This document shows positions 33,110 to 37,241 of a stretch of DNA of 37,241 nt, in pieces. Position 1 is the first letter of the stretch, and every line of letters begins with the position of its first letter. The notes below the pieces were generated by a model. That model did not search any database. It was not told where the DNA came from and worked only from the letters and a program-made list of their open reading frames with translations. The translations under genes were made by a program, and so were the position numbers. Source of the DNA: Cryobacterium sp. Y11 (lineage in GTDB: Bacteria > Actinomycetota > Actinomycetes > Actinomycetales > Microbacteriaceae); assembly GCF_002929535.1 (NCBI RefSeq), contig NZ_PJJO01000041.1:1-37241 (forward strand). The letters run 5' to 3'.

Positions 33110-33682
33110 ATGTCCCGTCCCACTGACCGTTCCGGTACCGCGCTTCTCGTGATAGATGCCCAGAACGGGGTTCTGGCCAACGCCCACCGGCGCGGTCCGG
33201 TGGTTGCGAATATCGCGATTCTGGTAAACCGCGCCCGCGCTGAAACAGTGCCGGTTCTCTGGGTGCAGCATTCCTCTAATGAGCTGCCGATCGACAGCGA
33301 TGTCTGGCAGATCGTTCCCGACCTCACGCCAACGCACGGTGAGGCCGTTATCCGCAAAGAGTATGGAGACTCGTTCGAGGCGACCAGCCTGGAACAGGTG
33401 CTCGCCGGGATCGACGTCGGGCACCTTGTTGTTGTCGGTGCGCAAACCGACGCGTGCGTGCGCTCCACCCTTCATGGGGGTTTCACCCGCGATTACGATG
33501 TGACGTTGGTCTCCGACGCGCACACCACAGAAGATCTCACCGAATGGGGCGCTCCGCCGCCCGCTCAGGTGATTGAGCACACCAACCTGTACTGGAGCTT
33601 CCAGGCCGCCCCCGGTCGAACCGGCAAGGTCGTGCCGACGGCAGAAGTTGAATTCACGCGAAGAGCCCCTCGAGCAAGATAG
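33110..33682 (+). CDS. Isochorismatase-like cysteine hydrolase
   Basis: The 190-residue protein has the catalytic triad of the family: Asp in ALLVIDAQNGVL, Lys in VIRKEYGDSFEAT and Cys in VVVGAQTDACVRSTLHGGF. Family members cleave amides or vinyl ethers (nicotinamidase, isochorismatase, carbamoyl hydrolases). The specific substrate is not evident. GGAGGATGAA precedes the ATG at good spacing. It is probably transcribed with the DUF4287 gene downstream. Confidence 0.9.
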   Translation: MSRPTDRSGTALLVIDAQNGVLANAHRRGPVVANIAILVNRARAETVPVLWVQHSSNELPIDSDVWQIVPDLTPTHGEAVIRKEYGDSFEATSLEQVLAGIDVGHLVVVGAQTDACVRSTLHGGFTRDYDVTLVSDAHTTEDLTEWGAPPPAQVIEHTNLYWSFQAAPGRTGKVVPTAEVEFTRRAPRAR

Positions 33683-33810
33683 AAAGTTCGCTCAAGCTTC
33701 GTTGCTCGGCCGGGCCGGTGATCGCCGACTGCGACGATATCTTGATCGAGTGATCCGATGTCGTTGTGGTCCGAGCTGCGGCACCCAGCACCACCAGCAA
33801 AGGAGCAGAG

Positions 33811-34101
33811 ATGTCATTCCAGGCATACCTCGACAACATCGAAGACAAGACGGGACTGACCCCGCGACAGTTCATCGCGCTCGCTCAGGAGAAGGGGTTC
33901 GACGACCCGTCCACGAAAACCGGGGTGATCGTCGATTGGCTGAAGGCGGACTTCGACTTGGGCCGCGGTCACGCCATGGCGCTCGTGCATATCATCAAGA
34001 ACGGCGAAAAAATCGACACGAAGCACGTGGGCAGTGGCACCGCGCACAGTGACGCATCCGACACACTCTGGCTCGACGGGAAGCAGAACCGCCCCGCGTG
34101 A
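33811..34101 (+). CDS. DUF4287 protein
   Basis: The 96-residue protein reads MSFQAYLDNIEDKTGLTPRQ, then FIALAQEKGFDD, GVIVDWLKADFDLGRGHAMA and LVHIIKNG. This is the DUF4287 pattern of short helices ending in the conserved G-R-G-H-A-M segment. Function is unknown; the domain is often found near or fused to DUF5655-type proteins. AAAGGAG lies 5-6 bases before the ATG. Confidence 0.9.
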   Translation: MSFQAYLDNIEDKTGLTPRQFIALAQEKGFDDPSTKTGVIVDWLKADFDLGRGHAMALVHIIKNGEKIDTKHVGSGTAHSDASDTLWLDGKQNRPA

Positions 34102-34145
34102 GCCAAGAGCTCCTGGCCGCCGCCGCTCACTTGGACGGATTTCGG

Positions 34146-34174
34146 TGCCCGCTGACGTTCCCCTTGCGGAACGG
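34146..34174 (+). repeat. Dispersed repeat, second-arm form
   Basis: TGCCCGCTGACGTTCCCCTT then GCGGAACGG. It resembles the CGCTGGACGTCC arm of long copies and has the TTCC/GGAA hairpin. Confidence 0.6.
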
Positions 34175-34333
34175 ATTAAGGTCGGCGGTGACTGGACGAG
34201 ATGTGCAGACGAGTGTCAATCACAGCGATAAGCGACGGTGTTTTCACAAGGGACTTGGCGCATGCCACCGGGCCCGCGGTTCACAGCGGCGATCTTCAAG
34301 TTGCACAACCCAGCGGCTATCGAGATGTTTGAC

Positions 34334-34900
34334 TCAGGTCTGAACGTCTTGCTTTTCAGAGGCATTAGCTGTCAGTTGGGCGTACATGTACATGTCGCAC
34401 GGCTTGCCATCGATCCGTTCCCAGGCGCGGAGTAGTCCTTCACGTTTGTAGCCAGCCAGTTCGGCCGCTAGCCAGGAGCCACTATTCCATGGCTCGACGT
34501 AAAGCTCCAGTCGGTCAAGATCCGCGTGCTGTTTCGCCCACGACGTCAAAATGCCAAGCGCCTCCGAGGCGTAGCCCCTACGCCGTTGGGAAGGTGTGAT
34601 CCAGTAGCCGACGAAGGCGCGCGCGCCTGCGGAAAAGAACAATCCGATGTGCCCGACTGCGCGGTCTGAAGCGTCAGCAATCGCAAAGACGTAACCCGCG
34701 CGCGCTCGTAATCGATCTTGCTGGCGAGCGATAAACGCCAGGGCTTCCGGCTCGCCGCTTGTCGACGGCACCGTCGTGGTGACCGGGATGAAGGGGTCAT
34801 GCGACGCTTCCTGGATCGTTGCGACGTCCGAACTACGCCATTCACGCAAGAGCAACCGCCGGCCGTGAAGAATCGGGAGTTCCAGGTGGGCATCAGTCAT
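34334..34900 (-). CDS. RimJ-type GNAT N-acetyltransferase
   Basis: This intact protein of about 188 residues opens with ELPILHGRRLLLREWRSSDV, the RimJ/RimL pattern. It continues with VFAIADASDRAVGHIGLFF, the acetyl-CoA loop YWITPSQRRRGYASEALGIL, and RLELYVEPWNSGSWLAAELA then GYKREGLLRAWERIDG. Members acetylate ribosomal protein N-termini, antibiotics or small metabolites. The ATG at 34900 is chosen because MTDAHLELP fits; the longer frame starts six codons earlier. It is divergent from the RelE-type module by about 35 bases. Confidence 0.88.
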   Translation of the reverse strand: MTDAHLELPILHGRRLLLREWRSSDVATIQEASHDPFIPVTTTVPSTSGEPEALAFIARQQDRLRARAGYVFAIADASDRAVGHIGLFFSAGARAFVGYWITPSQRRRGYASEALGILTSWAKQHADLDRLELYVEPWNSGSWLAAELAGYKREGLLRAWERIDGKPCDMYMYAQLTANASEKQDVQT

Positions 34901-34934
34901 GCCCTCATCGTTCCACAATGACGAGTACGCTCAA

Positions 34935-35063
34935 TTGGCGAGGAGACGCCTCACGACACGGACCGCCGTGATTCTGCCGCCACGTAGCGCTGGGTTCACA
35001 TCGGCGCTCCTTGCACGTTTCAATGTCCCGGTCGATGCCAGCATCTTGGATGAGATCGAGTGA
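34935..35063 (+). CDS. Short antitoxin-like reading frame before RelE
   Basis: This 42-codon frame reads LTTRTAVILPPRSAGFTSAL then LARFNVPVDASILDEIE and overlaps the toxin GTG by four bases (GTGA), as in the RelBE pair at 3369. The overlap is the main evidence. The start could be TTG 34935 or GTG 34968. No ribbon-helix-helix is recognisable, so it may be a truncated antitoxin tail. Confidence 0.4.
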   Translation: MARRRLTTRTAVILPPRSAGFTSALLARFNVPVDASILDEIE

Positions 35064-35323
35064 ATTGGGAAGTCGAACTTTCGCCCGACGCGGTGAAGTG
35101 GCTTCGGAAAGCTGATCCCCAGACCGCCCGACGTATCCGTGGGGCACTTCGAGCAATCACGGTCCTCGATAGCCACCGGGATCGGGGCACAGCCCTAACC
35201 GGCACGCTGTCAGGCCTGTGGCTATATCGCTTCGGTCACTATCGAGTGGTCTGTGATCTTCAAGACGCACGCCTGGTCGTTTTGGTGATTGATATGGACC
35301 ATCGCAGCAGAATCTATGAATAA
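35060..35323 (+). CDS. RelE-family toxin
   Basis: The 87-residue protein reads WEVELSPDAVKWLRKADPQT, then RRIRGALRAI, LWLYRFGHYRVVCDLQDARL and VVLVIDMDHRSRIYE. The central Y-R-F-G-H-Y-R-V and the C-terminal His-Arg-Arg-Tyr pattern are typical of RelE mRNA interferases. It is a distant paralog of 3369-3635. GTG start overlapping the preceding frame. Confidence 0.85.
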   Translation: MNWEVELSPDAVKWLRKADPQTARRIRGALRAITVLDSHRDRGTALTGTLSGLWLYRFGHYRVVCDLQDARLVVLVIDMDHRSRIYE

Positions 35324-35394
35324 GCGGTGGGTCTGCTGCATCATGAAAATTTAACCGTTCGCCAAATTTAGGTGCGGGTTATCCGACACCAGCC

Positions 35395-35480
35395 CGTCGC
35401 GCTGAGGGTTCCCTTATTGGAACGGACCCAAGCCGGCGATCGCGTGTTTAGGTGCTCCGGTGGGCGTCCGTCTTACGGTC
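35395..35480 (+). repeat. Dispersed palindromic repeat, long form
   Basis: CGTCGCGCTGAGGGTTCCC, then TTATTGGAACGGACCCAAGC as in the 486 and 9521 copies, then GGTGGGCGTCCGTCTTACGG. Confidence 0.85.
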
Positions 35481-35514
35481 GAAGTCGTGGGACCCGCGCA
35501 TTAGGAGTGACGGT

Positions 35515-35976
35515 CTATGTGAGGTGCTCCGCTATGTCTTGGTCGATGCTTGATTGGTGCCGTGCGTGGATGCCGACGACGGCCAACGGGAGCAGGGCGT
35601 ACACCGGCGCAAGTGCCAGCGCGCCGAGGAAGGCCGGACCGGTTGGTGCGGCATAGCCAAGGTTCATCGCGAGGAGCGCCCAGCAGGCCCCGGCGCTGCC
35701 TGAAGTCAGTACCGCCGCGATGTAGAGCGTTCCTCGAAAGGGTTCCTCGTGGTCGCGATCGGCGGCGGCGGCGATGGCCAGGGCGAAGCCACCGAGCGTT
35801 AACGCCGCGAGAGGCAGGAAGACCATCCACAACGGTTGCGTGTTCGAGACCTCGGTACCGGACCACTGCACGTTTAGAGGGTTCGGCAACGGCATCCATT
35901 GCATCACCACGATTCCGACGGCCACGGTCGGAACCGCGACGAGCAGGGCGGCGAGAATACGGCGCGTGAACATCAT
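35515..35976 (-). CDS. Four-helix membrane protein, unknown
   Basis: The 153-residue protein has four hydrophobic segments (ILAALLVAVPTVAVGIVVM, LWMVFLPLAALTLGGFALAI, LYIAAVLTSGSAGACWALLA, FLGALALAPVYALLPLAVVG). An extracellular-type loop (PLPNPLNVQWSGTEVS) follows the first; this W-S-G segment resembles DUF1648-type membrane proteins. TAGAAT lies about 9 bases before the ATG pair, so a leaderless start is possible. Function unknown. Confidence 0.65.
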   Translation of the reverse strand: MMFTRRILAALLVAVPTVAVGIVVMQWMPLPNPLNVQWSGTEVSNTQPLWMVFLPLAALTLGGFALAIAAAADRDHEEPFRGTLYIAAVLTSGSAGACWALLAMNLGYAAPTGPAFLGALALAPVYALLPLAVVGIHARHQSSIDQDIAEHLT

Positions 35977-36015
35977 GGCGAATCGATTCTAGGGGAGCCA
36001 TAGGGTAATTGACGG

Positions 36016-36043
36016 GATCGCGTTGACGGTTCCCCATACGGGC
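36016..36043 (+). repeat. Dispersed palindromic repeat
   Basis: ATCGCGTTGACGGTTCCCC then ATACGGGC. The right arm is intact and the left is diverged. Confidence 0.7.
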
Positions 36044-36153
36044 TAGTCGAGGCGTCGGCTGAACTGGTACGAGCTCATTTCCGTGCGTCTACGAAGTTGG
36101 AAGCGGTGTGCTGCATGCCGTCGAATCCCGGAGTCGAGGTCGATTGGGTGAGA

Positions 36154-36711
36154 TCAAGGAGTTGTTGCAGTCCTCATGTCCGCGGCGACCTGCTGGGCCT
36201 CGGATACAGTCCCGAACACCAGTGTTAGCGGGCTGTCGGTGAGGGCATCCTTCACGAGCGGTGCGGAGAGGACTCGGCCGTCGAGGACGATCGCCAGATT
36301 CTTTTCCAGCGCCTCGCGAGAAGCATCGCTGATAGTGTCGATATCTGTGTCATTGAGATCAAGGTTCACGGAGTTTGTCGGCCCCTGATCGTCGGAGAGC
36401 GTTACGGAGTCTGGTGTGATCACACCCAGCACCTGTGCTAATTCGTATGTGGTGGTTCCTGCCCGGTCGCACGCGGAGGCTGCGCCGTCCGAGGTCAGGG
36501 TCGGCGCGGTGCATGGACCGTCAATGGAGGAGATCACGAGCCGAAGCTGAAGAGGTTTCCCCGGCGAATTCGTGTCGCCGGTGGCCGTGGTGCTGCACCC
36601 AGTGAGAAGCATTGCGACGGCTGCAAGAGCAAGTAAGAGGGTTGAACCTCGACGCGCTTGATTATTGAGTCGGGGTCTGACATCCAAGCTTCGCGATGCT
36701 GTAGTCGACAT
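36154..36711 (-). CDS. Lipoprotein with SecD P1-like domain
   Basis: The 185-residue protein has a signal (basic RPRLNNQARRG, hydrophobic STLLLALAAVAMLLTGC) with the lipobox Cys near residue 39. The mature domain reads LGVITPDSVTLSDDQGPTNS, then VNLDLNDTDIDTISDASREA, LAIVLDGRVLSAPLVKDALT and FGTVSEAQQVAADM. That matches the periplasmic P1 head region of SecD. Without the SecD membrane part it cannot drive export; a regulatory or decoy role is a guess. GGGGGAA precedes the ATG at 36711 by about 7 bases. Confidence 0.78.
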   Translation of the reverse strand: MSTTASRSLDVRPRLNNQARRGSTLLLALAAVAMLLTGCSTTATGDTNSPGKPLQLRLVISSIDGPCTAPTLTSDGAASACDRAGTTTYELAQVLGVITPDSVTLSDDQGPTNSVNLDLNDTDIDTISDASREALEKNLAIVLDGRVLSAPLVKDALTDSPLTLVFGTVSEAQQVAADMRTATTP

Positions 36712-36834
36712 TTTGCGTTCCCCCATCGTTGCGGCACTCCGAACTTCCTTACAACCTCGCAGTGAATCGGACATGTGTCAAATAAATAGCCTGTTGGCTC
36801 CTGAACGCACGTGCGCTCGACGACAGTCTCCTAG

Positions 36835-36862
36835 CGTCCCGTAGGGGGTTCGGCTTACGGGA
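36835..36862 (+). repeat. Dispersed palindromic repeat
   Basis: CGTCCCGTAGGGGGTTCGGC then TTACGGGA. This is a near-consensus short copy and the last one before the SulP gene. Confidence 0.88.
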
Positions 36863-37068
36863 TAGGCATCTTCTCGGCCCGTGGAACGGCATATACATGA
36901 CACGTGAAAGCGGTGGGCAGTTAGCGCCGACAGTGTTAGGTGATTGACACGCGGCTTCCGGCCAAGCCGGTCGATGTTCTCTATGCTCACGGTGGAAATC
37001 TGAAAGCTGGCCGGTGGCCTTGCATAGTTGTCGGGAGCGTCGCCTCGATCGATAGTCGTGTGCCGCGG

Positions 37069-37241
37069 TTAGTGCCCGCCGCCGAGGTTTCCGGCGAGGC
37101 GGCTGTGCAGCTCGTGGCTCGCTTCGTTTAGGCCCTCGATGACGACGTACTTGTCTTGCCGCTGATATTTGTAGCTGATGGCGTCGAGGGTGGCGACGGT
37201 CGATGCGTCCCAGATGTGCGAGGCCGAGAGGTCGATGACGA
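37069..37241 (-). CDS. SulP-family anion transporter, C-terminal STAS end (partial)
   Basis: The minus strand at the window edge reads VIDLSASHIWDASTVATLDA, then ISYKYQRQDKYVVIEGLNEA and SHELHSRLAGNLGGGH before TAA at 37069. This is the end of a STAS domain as fused to SulP sulfate/bicarbonate transporters (D-A-S-T-V-A-x-L-D-A and the closing L-x-G-N-L-G-x-G-H). Only 57 codons are in the window. It marks the change from the module array to ordinary chromosome. Confidence 0.8.
   Translation of the reverse strand, partial: VIDLSASHIWDASTVATLDAISYKYQRQDKYVVIEGLNEASHELHSRLAGNLGGGH

Noticed and set aside
486..36862. Calling the repeats canonical integron attC sites
   Set aside because: I could not find the paired RYYYAAC and GTTRRRY boxes at their ends, genes occur in both orientations, and no integron integrase is present in the window. 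The similarity is in organisation only.
486..36862. CRISPR array
   Set aside because: Copies are far apart (about 0.3-3 kb), vary in length and flank genes rather than short uniform spacers. No cas genes are seen.

Overview
The window is high-GC DNA with actinobacterial signatures: probable leaderless promoters with a -10 box 5-6 bases before ATG, frequent GTG starts, and WYL, PadR, DUF3052, DUF1272 and DUF4287 proteins. It most resembles an accessory region of a Microbacteriaceae-type chromosome; that placement is inferred from protein style, not from a marker gene. The right edge (37069-37241) enters the C-terminal STAS domain of a SulP anion transporter, which looks like ordinary chromosome.

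The dominant structure is not one operon. It is a string of short, functionally unrelated modules of one or two genes on both strands. About two dozen copies of a palindromic intergenic repeat lie between them. The core reads GTCCCGTA, a GGGTTC-containing loop, then CTTACGGG. The longest copies (about 75-105 bp: 486-560, 9521-9611, 25291-25394, 26932-27033, 32827-32923, 35395-35480) add a variable middle and a second conserved arm, GGACGTCC followed by GGCTTACGGG-like sequence. Nearly all copies point the same way; one clear copy (14989-15015) is inverted. No integrase is visible. The arrangement recalls a gene-cassette array, but the repeats lack canonical integron attC boxes. This is the best candidate for an undescribed system.

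Layout. 1-485: end of an IS30-family element. 486-3711: PIN toxin with HTH antitoxin, a membrane protein, and a RelBE-type pair. 3712-4961: a complete but decayed IS30-family element inserted inside a repeat. 5020-7896: type A chloramphenicol acetyltransferase, a frameshifted GNAT, and a photolyase-related flavoprotein. 8114-12636: membrane protein/PadR, TetR/DoxX-like, VOC/DUF3052 and WYL modules. 12807-17813: small membrane proteins, broken GNATs, a broken antitoxin with RelE-like toxin, a chlorite-dismutase-like protein and an unknown protein. 18116-20467: Lrp regulator, frameshifted rhodanese, GNATs. 20890-23276: katG with a strong terminator. 23505-26923: unknown and membrane proteins. 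27150-30504: alpha/beta hydrolase and a large orphan molybdopterin oxidoreductase. 31303-35323: cytidine deaminase-like protein, lipoprotein, DUF1272, isochorismatase-like hydrolase, DUF4287, GNAT, RelE-like toxin. 35515-36711: membrane protein and SecD-like lipoprotein.

Content fits a mobile reservoir: at least three toxin-antitoxin modules, six GNATs or GNAT remnants, an antibiotic acetyltransferase, redox and detoxification enzymes, and small membrane or hypothetical proteins, most with their own promoter or regulator. Many genes are frameshifted or truncated. That could be real decay or base-level assembly error.
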